This document shows, in pieces, positions 43,228-50,306 of a stretch of 50,306 bases of DNA; the stretch's first letter is position 1, and each line of letters starts with the position of its first letter. The notes below the pieces were generated by a model. It saw only the letters and a list, made by a program, of their open reading frames with translations. It made no database searches and was not told the DNA's origin. The DNA comes from Vibrio ouci (GTDB lineage: Bacteria > Pseudomonadota > Gammaproteobacteria > Enterobacterales > Vibrionaceae), in the NCBI RefSeq assembly GCF_004551525.1, contig NZ_SATR01000034.1:1-50306 (forward strand), in the 5' to 3' direction. The translations under genes were made by a program, and so were the position numbers.

Positions 43228-44268
43228 TTATCGTCCTTGGTGATGGGGATCAAACGCGTCACGTACCGCTTCACCGACAAACACCAACAAAGTCAGCATG
43301 ACAGATAAAACAAAAAACGCAGAAAAGCCAAGCCACGGAGCTTGTAGGTTTGACTTACCTTGCGCAAGGAGTTCACCTAATGAAGGAGACCCTGCTGGCA
43401 AACCGAAACCAAGGAAATCAAGAGACGTCAGTGTCGTCACCGAACCTGAGAGGATAAATGGCATCATGGTCAACGACGCAACCATCGCATTGGGCAGCAT
43501 ATGGCGCAGCATAATGCGTTTGTCAGACACGCCCATAGCCTGCGCGGCACGAACATAATCGAAATTTCGACAACGTAGGAACTCGGCGCGGACAATCCCG
43601 ACCAAACTCATCCAGCTAAATGCCACCATTATGCCGAGCAACCACCAGAAGTTAGGCTCAACAAAACTCGACAAGATAATCAGTAAGAAGAGCGTCGGCA
43701 TGCCCGACCAGACTTCGATAAAGCGTTGACCAAAGAGATCTAACCAACCTCCGTAGTAGCCTTGCGTCGCGCCCACCGCAACGCCAATCACACTCGAAAC
43801 TATGGTCAGGACAAAGCCGAACAGTACTGAAATTCTAAAGCCATAGATGATCCTTGCTAAGACATCGCGCCCTTTGTCGTCTGTCCCGAGCCAGTTCACA
43901 CTGTCAGGGGCTGACGGGACTGAACCGCTGATATTGAAATTGATCGTGTCGTAGCTAAAACGAATAAGCGGCCAAATGATGTAGCCTTGCTCTTCGATAA
44001 GCTCGATGACATAAGGGTCGGTATAGTCAGCTTCAGTTTCGAACTCGCCACCAAACTCAGTTTCAGCATATTGATTGATGATTGGGTAATACCATTGGCT
44101 CTCGTATTCCACTAATAGCGGCTTATCATTAGCGATGATTTCTGCAAACAAACTCAGCACAAATAGAGTCATGAAAATCCATAATGACCAGAACCCACGT
44201 CGATTGGCTTTAAACCTTAGCCACCTAGCTTCATTTAATGGATTTGGTGTTTTTTTCTTCCGCATCAA
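43228..44268 (-). CDS. yejE: Peptide/microcin C ABC transporter permease
   Basis: The 346-residue DppC-type permease has an N-terminal helix (about 25-45), a long periplasmic loop (NDKPLLVEYESQWYYPIINQ), and five further helices. The EAA-type loop is in YVRAAQAMGVSDKRIMLRHM. The length and NPLNEARWLRFKANRRGFWS opening match YejE. It overlaps yejB by 4 bp. Confidence 0.93.
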   Translation of the reverse strand: MMRKKKTPNPLNEARWLRFKANRRGFWSLWIFMTLFVLSLFAEIIANDKPLLVEYESQWYYPIINQYAETEFGGEFETEADYTDPYVIELIEEQGYIIWPLIRFSYDTINFNISGSVPSAPDSVNWLGTDDKGRDVLARIIYGFRISVLFGFVLTIVSSVIGVAVGATQGYYGGWLDLFGQRFIEVWSGMPTLFLLIILSSFVEPNFWWLLGIMVAFSWMSLVGIVRAEFLRCRNFDYVRAAQAMGVSDKRIMLRHMLPNAMVASLTMMPFILSGSVTTLTSLDFLGFGLPAGSPSLGELLAQGKSNLQAPWLGFSAFFVLSVMLTLLVFVGEAVRDAFDPHHQGR

Positions 44269-45353
44269 CGCGCCTCAAAATCAATTCTAGGGTCGACCCA
44301 TGTATAGGTAAGGTCAGAGATAATGCTTAGAATCAGTCCCAATAAAGTCATGATATACAAAGAGCTAAACACCACAGGATAATCACGTTGGATCGTCGAC
44401 TCAAAACCAAGTAAGCCAATACCCTCCAAAGAGAACATCACTTCAATTAGCATCGAACCAGTAAAGAAGATACTGATAAACGCCGCAGGAAAGCCTGCAA
44501 TAATGATTAGCATCGCATTACGAAATACGTGTTTGTAGAGGATATCGCGTTCATTAAGACCTTTTGCCCTTGCGGTCACGACATATTGCTTATTAATTTC
44601 ATCTAGGAATGAGTTTTTCGTCAGCATACTCAGCGTTGCAAAGCCACCAATCACCATCGCAAAGATAGGCAGTGCCAAATGCCAAAAGTAATCAATGATT
44701 TGTTCGTACCAAGTGAGCTGTTCGAAATTACTTGATACCAAACCTCGCAAAGGGAACCAGCTAAAGTAGTTACCACTAGCGAAAAGAATGATCAGGATAA
44801 TTGCGAATAGGAAACCAGGAATCGCGTAGCCGACAATGACGACAGCGCTTGACCAAATATCAAATCGGCTGCCATGGTGAATCGCCTTTAACACGCCAAG
44901 CGGAATCGAAATCAGGTAGATGATTAAGGTACTCCACAAGCCCAAAGAGATGGATACCGGCAAACGCTCGACAATCAGATCTATCACGTTACCGCCTTTA
45001 AACAGGCTTTCACCAAAGTTAAACGTGGCGTAGTTTTTCAGCATGTCGAAGTAACGCTCATGCATGGGTTTATCAAAACCAAACTGCTTTTTGATCGCTT
45101 CAACTACTTCTGGGTCTAAGCCTCGTGAACCTTTGTAGCCTGACGCATCTGCCTCATCGCCAGTGCTTAAGTCTACTTCGCTACCACCACCAGCAAAGCG
45201 CTCCATGATGCCTGATGTATGACCTTCAAGTTGAGCAATCGCCTGCTCTACTGGCCCACCAGGTGCAATTTGAATAATGAAGAAGTTGATAGTGATGATC
45301 GCCCATAGCGTGGGGATCACCAGTAACAAACGTCGAAATATATAAGCAGCCAT
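44265..45353 (-). CDS. yejB: Peptide/microcin C ABC transporter permease
   Basis: The 362-residue DppB-type permease has an N-terminal helix and five more helices. The coupling segment is QYVVTARAKGLNERDILYKH. A soluble insert of about 60 residues follows the first helix (GHTSGIMERFAGGG), as in E. coli YejB. It starts 9 bp after yejA. Confidence 0.93.
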   Translation of the reverse strand: MAAYIFRRLLLVIPTLWAIITINFFIIQIAPGGPVEQAIAQLEGHTSGIMERFAGGGSEVDLSTGDEADASGYKGSRGLDPEVVEAIKKQFGFDKPMHERYFDMLKNYATFNFGESLFKGGNVIDLIVERLPVSISLGLWSTLIIYLISIPLGVLKAIHHGSRFDIWSSAVVIVGYAIPGFLFAIILIILFASGNYFSWFPLRGLVSSNFEQLTWYEQIIDYFWHLALPIFAMVIGGFATLSMLTKNSFLDEINKQYVVTARAKGLNERDILYKHVFRNAMLIIIAGFPAAFISIFFTGSMLIEVMFSLEGIGLLGFESTIQRDYPVVFSSLYIMTLLGLILSIISDLTYTWVDPRIDFEAR

Positions 45354-45362
45354 GTACCCTCT

Positions 45363-47183
45363 TTAACGACGTTTTTCAGGAAGCGCTTGGGCTTTATCTT
45401 TTGAAACCCACCAAGTATCTAAGCCAAGATCATATTTAGGTAAGATGTCTGGTCGCTCGAATTTATCCCACATAGCAACACGATACTCACCGACATGCCA
45501 TTGAGGAATAATGTAGAAATTCCATTGAAGTACGCGATCTAACGCGCGACCTAATGTCAGTAGTGCTTCTGGGTCTTGTTGCTTCTTGGAAATCTCCATG
45601 GTTAAAAAATCCACCACAGGATCAGTGACTCCAGCGGTGTTATAAGTGGAGTCTAAATAGTTCGAGTTCCATGCGATCATTAAGTTAGGGCTTGGGTATG
45701 GATTCGCACTGTAGGCCGACGACACCATATCAAAGTCTCGGTCTCTTAAGCGCTTGATGTATTGAGTGGTGTCTACCGTACGGATTTTCATATCAATACC
45801 CATACGACTTAGGTTTTTCTGTACTGGAATCGCAATTCGCTCCGTCGTTGGACTGTATATCAGCAGTTCAAACGCGAGGGGCTCACCAGTCTCAACATTC
45901 GTCATAACTTTGTTTTTGAGCTCCCACCCCGCCTCTTTGAGCAGCTTAAACGCTGTACGCATTTGAGATCGGATTCGGCCAGAACCATCGGTCACTGGCG
46001 GCTGATATTCCTCAGAGTAAAGACGAGGTGGTAATTGTTCTTTAAACGGTTCCAACACCTTTTGCTCAGCGGCTGATGGCGTACCTTTCGCTTCGTAATC
46101 TGTGTTTTGGAAGTAGCTACGCGTACGACTGTATTGGCCGTAAAACATGTTCTTGTTCATCCACTCAAAGTCCATCGCATAAGTCAGCGCTTCACGGACG
46201 TTAGGGTCGTTGAACATGGCTCGCTTGGTATTAAATACAAAGGCTTGAGTATTCTCTGGCTTCTGATGAGGTATCTCTGATTTGGAAATATACCCTTTGT
46301 CGAAGTTCACCCCGGTATAGGAGTTGGCCCAAAACTTAGCTGAATTTTCTAAGCGGAAGTCGAACTCACCCGCTTTGAAGGCTTCAAGCATCACAGTGTC
46401 ATCACGATAGTAATCGTACTGAACCTGTTTAAAATTATTACGACCTATATTGACGGGTAAATCCGCAGCCCAATAATCCTCAACTAACGAGTAAGTAACG
46501 CTCTGGCCAGATTTATAATCGGTGATCTTATACGCTGAGCTGCCAACTGGCGGGCTTGATAGAGGCTCGGATAAACTCTTGTCTTGCCAAAAATGCTTAG
46601 GTAACACACGAGTCCCTTGAGCAAAGCTGAACATTTTTTCGCGATTTGGCGTCACCATATCGATACGAACCGTTAGGTCATCTTTGGCTGTGACTGATTT
46701 GATGTCTTGATAATAAACGCGGTATTGAGGCACCCCTTCAGACATAAACTTTTCAAACGTAAAGGTGACGTCATGAGCGGTAATTGGCTTGCCATCGTGG
46801 AAACGAGCTTTAGGGTTGATATCAAGCTCTAGCCAAGAAAAGTCATCTGAGTAGCGAACACGCTCTGCGATCATTGGGTAGTAAGCGTCAATTTCATCGC
46901 TTGGAGAGAACATTAGGGTGTCGTAGAGTTCACCAGTCGCCGCAGCCGCGACACCTCGTGAGGCAAATCGGTTGAAGTTATCGTAGGTACCGACTCGGCC
47001 ATAGGTGACTTTGCCGTACTTGGGCGCATCAGGGTTAACATAATCAAAGTGGGTGAATCCTTCGGCGTATTTGGCTTCCCCAAACCCCACTAGCGTCGTT
47101 GTCTCAACCACAGCGGCATAGCAACCAAACGTCGCTGTTGAAGCAACTAGCCCACCTAAAGCAATCTGTCGCCACATTTTCAT
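45363..47183 (-). CDS. yejA: Peptide/microcin C ABC transporter binding protein
   Basis: The 606-residue precursor has a signal peptide (about 1-23, ending CYAA). It is of the extracellular solute-binding family 5. Opening FGEAKYAEGFTHFDYVNPDA and ARFHDGKPITAHDVTFTFEK are typical of YejA. It delivers oligopeptides to YejBEF. In other bacteria this system imports microcin C and supports antimicrobial peptide tolerance. It is the first gene of the operon; the 210-bp AT-rich upstream region lacks a recognised operator. Confidence 0.92.
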   Translation of the reverse strand: MKMWRQIALGGLVASTATFGCYAAVVETTTLVGFGEAKYAEGFTHFDYVNPDAPKYGKVTYGRVGTYDNFNRFASRGVAAAATGELYDTLMFSPSDEIDAYYPMIAERVRYSDDFSWLELDINPKARFHDGKPITAHDVTFTFEKFMSEGVPQYRVYYQDIKSVTAKDDLTVRIDMVTPNREKMFSFAQGTRVLPKHFWQDKSLSEPLSSPPVGSSAYKITDYKSGQSVTYSLVEDYWAADLPVNIGRNNFKQVQYDYYRDDTVMLEAFKAGEFDFRLENSAKFWANSYTGVNFDKGYISKSEIPHQKPENTQAFVFNTKRAMFNDPNVREALTYAMDFEWMNKNMFYGQYSRTRSYFQNTDYEAKGTPSAAEQKVLEPFKEQLPPRLYSEEYQPPVTDGSGRIRSQMRTAFKLLKEAGWELKNKVMTNVETGEPLAFELLIYSPTTERIAIPVQKNLSRMGIDMKIRTVDTTQYIKRLRDRDFDMVSSAYSANPYPSPNLMIAWNSNYLDSTYNTAGVTDPVVDFLTMEISKKQQDPEALLTLGRALDRVLQWNFYIIPQWHVGEYRVAMWDKFERPDILPKYDLGLDTWWVSKDKAQALPEKRR

Positions 47184-47394
47184 ACCCTAATCCCTCAGTC
47201 GTTTCCGTACAATCGCATAATATATAATAATTAATATATTAATAATTCAATTACTTGGGAAAGTATAGAAGCCCTTGGCGGTTTCTGTGAAGCAAATTAG
47301 TCAATGCTTATGCACCTGTTGAAATTTTAGGCGGATTTACACCCCATTAACGGAATGCTATGCTGAGTTCATTATAATTCAACTGGATATTGAT

Positions 47395-48426
47395 ATGATT
47401 CAATCGAACGGGTTGTTTGAATTTGGTCAGATTGAGCTAAATGAGCGACTAATTATGCTCTCTTTGAGTAGTGATACGCATCACCAGTGGAAGTCGAAGC
47501 TGCCGTATAACGTAGAGCAGCAGTTACGCTCAGAGATATATCCAGACTTACTGCGTCATTTTGATAACAATGACACCATTAGCCAAGTTATTGGCCACTT
47601 TGCCGTTCATCAAGCGATGGAGCAGTATTTTGATATTCTGTTCAATCAGAAGCTGGATCAGAACTATATAAATAGTATTTCAGACTACGCGCTTAAGCTT
47701 GCTAACCAACACATCACCCTCAGCCTATATTCGATCATTGCCTTTGAATTTAAGCGTTTAATCCTCAGCCGATACCGCGATTACGTTCAGTGCCCTTCCG
47801 CTATCGACATTCTCAATCGACGCCTCCAATTAGATATCATGCTGGTTATCGACTGTTTACATCACAAAGAACTCGAAGACGTCAAACGTTACGCAGCCTT
47901 GATGGAAGTTAAGGACAGCCTGACCGATCTTTATACGTACTCGACGTTTGTTGATGAAGTCGATCGAATTGTCGCTCACTGCCAACGAACGCAATCTTCA
48001 GCCCTGCTCGTTAAAGTCAATGTCAAAGAGTTGGATCAAATCAATCAGCAACATGGCTATTTGACCGGAAATCGAGTATTGCAAACATTTGCTTCAGCAA
48101 CTCAAGAGTTCATCCGAAAGTCCGATCTATTGGCTCGTGGTGAAGATGATAACTTCTTCCTCATCATGCCTGACACCTGTAACGATGAAGCGCGAGTGAT
48201 CTGCGAACGCATCATTGAAAACTTTGAGCGCAGCATTGATATCCCTGCTACGTTAAGGTTTGGTGCTGTCGCCTATGATCCTGAGCAAAACACGCCAATA
48301 GAACAACTGCTTTGCTTAGCTGATGAGCATTTAGATTTTGCCAGAGACCGCTCTAAGATCACCGACCAACATGAGTTCAGTGTCTACTTTCCAAACGCCA
48401 ACAATGTTGTGCGCCTGATTAAATAA
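47395..48426 (+). CDS. Globin-like sensor with degenerate GGDEF domain
   Basis: In this 343-residue protein, residues 1-160 are all-helical. A segment NSISDYALKLANQHITLSLY resembles the F-helix region of globin-coupled sensors, with H106 a candidate proximal haem ligand. A GGDEF fold follows (about 170-330), opening DSLTDLYTYSTF. Its signature has become EDDNF at 250-254, and the usual metal-site DxD is changed (KVNVKELDQIN). Cyclase activity is therefore unlikely. It could be a c-di-GMP-independent signal protein or could act through partners. The globin assignment is tentative. Confidence 0.75.
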   Translation: MIQSNGLFEFGQIELNERLIMLSLSSDTHHQWKSKLPYNVEQQLRSEIYPDLLRHFDNNDTISQVIGHFAVHQAMEQYFDILFNQKLDQNYINSISDYALKLANQHITLSLYSIIAFEFKRLILSRYRDYVQCPSAIDILNRRLQLDIMLVIDCLHHKELEDVKRYAALMEVKDSLTDLYTYSTFVDEVDRIVAHCQRTQSSALLVKVNVKELDQINQQHGYLTGNRVLQTFASATQEFIRKSDLLARGEDDNFFLIMPDTCNDEARVICERIIENFERSIDIPATLRFGAVAYDPEQNTPIEQLLCLADEHLDFARDRSKITDQHEFSVYFPNANNVVRLIK

Positions 48427-48428
48427 CA

Positions 48429-48456
48429 AAGCCAGCGAATTCGCTGGCTTCTTTTA
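48429..48456. terminator. Bidirectional terminator, GGDEF and Nudix genes
   Basis: AAGCCAGCGAATTCGCTGGCTT is a 22-bp perfect palindrome followed on the plus strand by CTTTT. It lies between converging genes. Confidence 0.75.
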
Positions 48457-48972
48457 AATCATTTCTTTGGCAATCAAGTGCAATAGATAGGTTTCGCGCT
48501 CAATGCTCATACCTTTCTTTTCGCTCTTAGCGATGGTTTGCTCATTGTGCGCTATCGCTTCGTGGATATTCATCCAAACCGCTTTCATGCCGTTTTTAAT
48601 TTCATAATCTTCATAGTTAGTTTCGCCTAACTCACGATCGATTTTGCATGTATAGCAGTAAGAGATCATGTGCATCACGTCGGCATCATCTTTGTACCAT
48701 GGGCGGAACTCTTCAAAGATTCCAAATGGTTTAATGCCATGAATATTCTTAGCACCTGTTTCTTCTTCCAACTCACGCACCATACCAGCAATCATGTCTT
48801 CACCATCGTCTAAGCCACCGCCAGGAATGGTGTAGTCATGGTAGCGCTCAGTATAAAGCAACAAGATATCTTCACCATCGACGACAATCGCGCGCGCCGT
48901 ATTGCGCTTAAAGATAATCTTATCGTCTAGGTGCTGAAGGTCTGGGTGTACAGTGGTTTTTAGGTGTCTCAT
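48454..48972 (-). CDS. Nudix hydrolase
   Basis: The 172-residue protein has a complete Nudix box at about 51-73 (GGGLDDGEDMIAGMVRELEE, then ETG), including the REUxEE metal-binding helix. The flanking sequence does not match MutT, NudC or RppH closely enough to name a substrate. It should cleave a nucleoside diphosphate linked to another group in the cytoplasm. The gene stands alone. Confidence 0.9.
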   Translation of the reverse strand: MRHLKTTVHPDLQHLDDKIIFKRNTARAIVVDGEDILLLYTERYHDYTIPGGGLDDGEDMIAGMVRELEEETGAKNIHGIKPFGIFEEFRPWYKDDADVMHMISYCYTCKIDRELGETNYEDYEIKNGMKAVWMNIHEAIAHNEQTIAKSEKKGMSIERETYLLHLIAKEMI

Positions 48973-49051
48973 GAAGCAATCTATTGGAAAATTTGTGCGA
49001 TTCTAACACTAGCCGCGTGACGGATTCCAATTAGATTGCTTCTTGAATACC

Positions 49052-50155
49052 CTAGGCCAACTTGAACTTACGTATCATGCTAACCAGATTTTCAGACACC
49101 GATCTGAGCTCTCGCCCTGAACTGGCCATTTGCGATGATTCACCAGACACAGACGAAGCCATATCACTCAAACTAACCACGTTACGGTTAATGTCATTCA
49201 CCGTCACCGTTTGCTGCTCGGCGGCCGTGGCAATATGCTGAGCCATCTCTTGAATGGTACGTACTTCCTGGTCAATTTGCGTCAGCGTTTCTCCCGCTTG
49301 GTTAGATAACTCTGCCGCTTGGTAGGCTTTACTTGCTCCTTGATTCATCACCTCCACGACATTTTCAGCCCCTACTTGGAGTCGTTCAACAATGCTCTGG
49401 ATTTCTAATGTCGACTCTTGAGTGCGTTGAGACAAAGTACGCACCTCATCAGCGACGACAGCAAACCCTCTGCCTTGTTCACCCGCACGTGCTGCTTCAA
49501 TTGCCGCATTTAACGCCAGCAAGTTGGTTTGCTCAGCCACTCCGCGGATCACCTCTAATACAGTATCAACATTACGAGCATCGGTTGCCAACTGTTGAAC
49601 CGCTTCACTCGCGGCGCCAATTTGTTCAGATAGCTGATTCGCTTCGTCGACATTTTTTTGGATGATATTACGGCTGTTTTGCGTCTCTTTCGCCGCAAGA
49701 CAGCTGGCATCGTTCGCTTCAGTGGTTCGTCCTGCAACCTCTTCAACGGTTGCCAGCATTTCTGTCATGGCCGTTGCGAGCATATCAACATCCGCTTGCT
49801 GCTGATTCAAACTGTCATCAATGTGATGCACTGAGTTAGATAGCTGCACTGCAGACGACGATACTTGAGATCCCGCATCATTAATATTGAGCATAATAGA
49901 CTGGATAGATGCGACAAACTGATTGAAATAGCGCGACAAGTAAATCAGCTCTTTACTGCCCTCTTCTGGCAGCCTTTGGGTTAAGTCCCCTTCACCTTGA
50001 GCCAGTACTTTCATCGCTTTAAGGGTGCGCTTAAGCGGTGAGGTAATCGTCTTGATAAAATACCCGACCACAATCGACAGCACCAAAAGTATACCAACGG
50101 CATAACTGAGTGAGTTGAGTTCTGAACGCTGAGTTACCGACTGTAACGCATCCAT
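49052..50155 (-). CDS. Methyl-accepting chemotaxis protein, 5'-truncated or disrupted
   Basis: The 367-residue frame has one transmembrane helix (about 18-34), a HAMP domain (TSPLKRTLKAMKVLAQGEGD) and a complete MCP signalling domain. The hairpin tip is VIRGVAEQTNLLALNAAIEAARAGEQGRGFAVVADEVR (given as the conserved block around residues 215-250). Full-length receptors normally have a first helix and periplasmic sensor before this. Here the reading frame continues open upstream to the window edge except for one TGA at 50189-50191, and the first ATG has only a weak ribosome site. So this is either a degraded receptor gene or one that starts here without a sensor domain. Confidence 0.7.
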   Translation of the reverse strand: MDALQSVTQRSELNSLSYAVGILLVLSIVVGYFIKTITSPLKRTLKAMKVLAQGEGDLTQRLPEEGSKELIYLSRYFNQFVASIQSIMLNINDAGSQVSSSAVQLSNSVHHIDDSLNQQQADVDMLATAMTEMLATVEEVAGRTTEANDASCLAAKETQNSRNIIQKNVDEANQLSEQIGAASEAVQQLATDARNVDTVLEVIRGVAEQTNLLALNAAIEAARAGEQGRGFAVVADEVRTLSQRTQESTLEIQSIVERLQVGAENVVEVMNQGASKAYQAAELSNQAGETLTQIDQEVRTIQEMAQHIATAAEQQTVTVNDINRNVVSLSDMASSVSGESSQMASSGRELRSVSENLVSMIRKFKLA

Positions 50156-50191
50156 GTTCGTGCGACCTGAAGTCGTATGAAGCGTTGTTCA

Positions 50192-50305
50192 CCACGATAA
50201 GAGTGAACCATCTGTATCACCAGATGACCCTAGGTTCCTGAATAAAGCAGCGGAACCGACAATGTAACGAAACTCAGACGTTAGGCTGAGTGGGAGCGGA
50301 ATCGT
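50192..50305 (-). pseudogene. Possible upstream part of the chemoreceptor, beyond an in-frame TGA
   Basis: In the frame of the chemoreceptor, 38 codons are open from the window edge to TGA 50189-50191 (includes FRYIVGSAALFRNL). The 12 codons between the TGA and the annotated ATG are also open. It could be the end of the periplasmic sensor, broken by a nonsense change or sequencing error, or chance. The other two frames each carry two stops here. Confidence 0.35.
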
Positions 50306-50306
50306 G

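Noticed and set aside
47211..47250. Fur box before yejA
   Set aside because: The tract is AT-rich with repeated TAATA but lacks the GATAAT-type 7-1-7 arrangement.

Overview
The window reads as a chromosomal segment of a Vibrio species. The thermolabile haemolysin at 5195-6445 is very close to the V. parahaemolyticus protein as I remember it. The vctPDGC iron-siderophore operon, a solitary acetate kinase, many c-di-GMP proteins and the small palindromic repeats at 19.0-19.4 kb also fit. From memory, tlh, vctPDGC and a second ackA all lie on V. cholerae chromosome II, so a chromosome II origin is likely but unproven. No rRNA, tRNA, IS, integrase, phage gene or CRISPR array was seen.

Layout. 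0-6.5 kb: a VOC-family gene behind a near-perfect SoxR box, then an extracellular/envelope enzyme block: a phospholipase D lipoprotein, a secreted subtilase with a small gene encoding a free-standing propeptide-like protein, and divergent tlh. 6.5-16.4 kb: an organic-acid module. A minus-strand run encodes histidine kinase, response regulator, LysR regulator, family I CoA-transferase, SDR and thiolase; divergent from it is a TRAP transporter (dctPQM). Import, sensing and conversion to acetyl-CoA appear to sit together. 16.4-19.4 kb: an accessory stretch. A membrane-anchored metzincin-like gene is bracketed by a 20-bp direct repeat derived from the dctM terminator. It is followed by yceI, an apparently unannotated 23-residue hydrophobic peptide gene with elaborate leader structures, and two palindromic repeat copies.

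19.4-29.2 kb: a two-TM protein resembling DUF3087, an AraC regulator with a LysE exporter, a DUF4242-class III cyclase fusion, a GAF-HD-GYP protein, a small hypothetical protein, a patatin-like phospholipase, acetate kinase and a GGDEF-EAL protein. 29.5-35.4 kb: a porin, cueR, vctPDGC with a Fur box, and an S4-domain RNA-binding protein. 35.5-41.6 kb: a periplasmic binding-protein homologue, a LuxR-type response regulator, a LysR regulator, a PAS/degenerate-GGDEF/EAL protein and a secreted M16-like protein lacking its zinc motif. 41.6-50.3 kb: yejABEF peptide/microcin C importer, a degenerate GGDEF protein with a globin-like N-terminus, a Nudix hydrolase and a chemoreceptor whose 5' region shows an in-frame stop.

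The least-described elements are the 23-codon peptide locus (18.47-18.68 kb), the protease/propeptide-inhibitor pair, the SoxR-box VOC gene and the terminator-flanked metzincin insertion. All functional statements come from reading the sequence; no database search was run.
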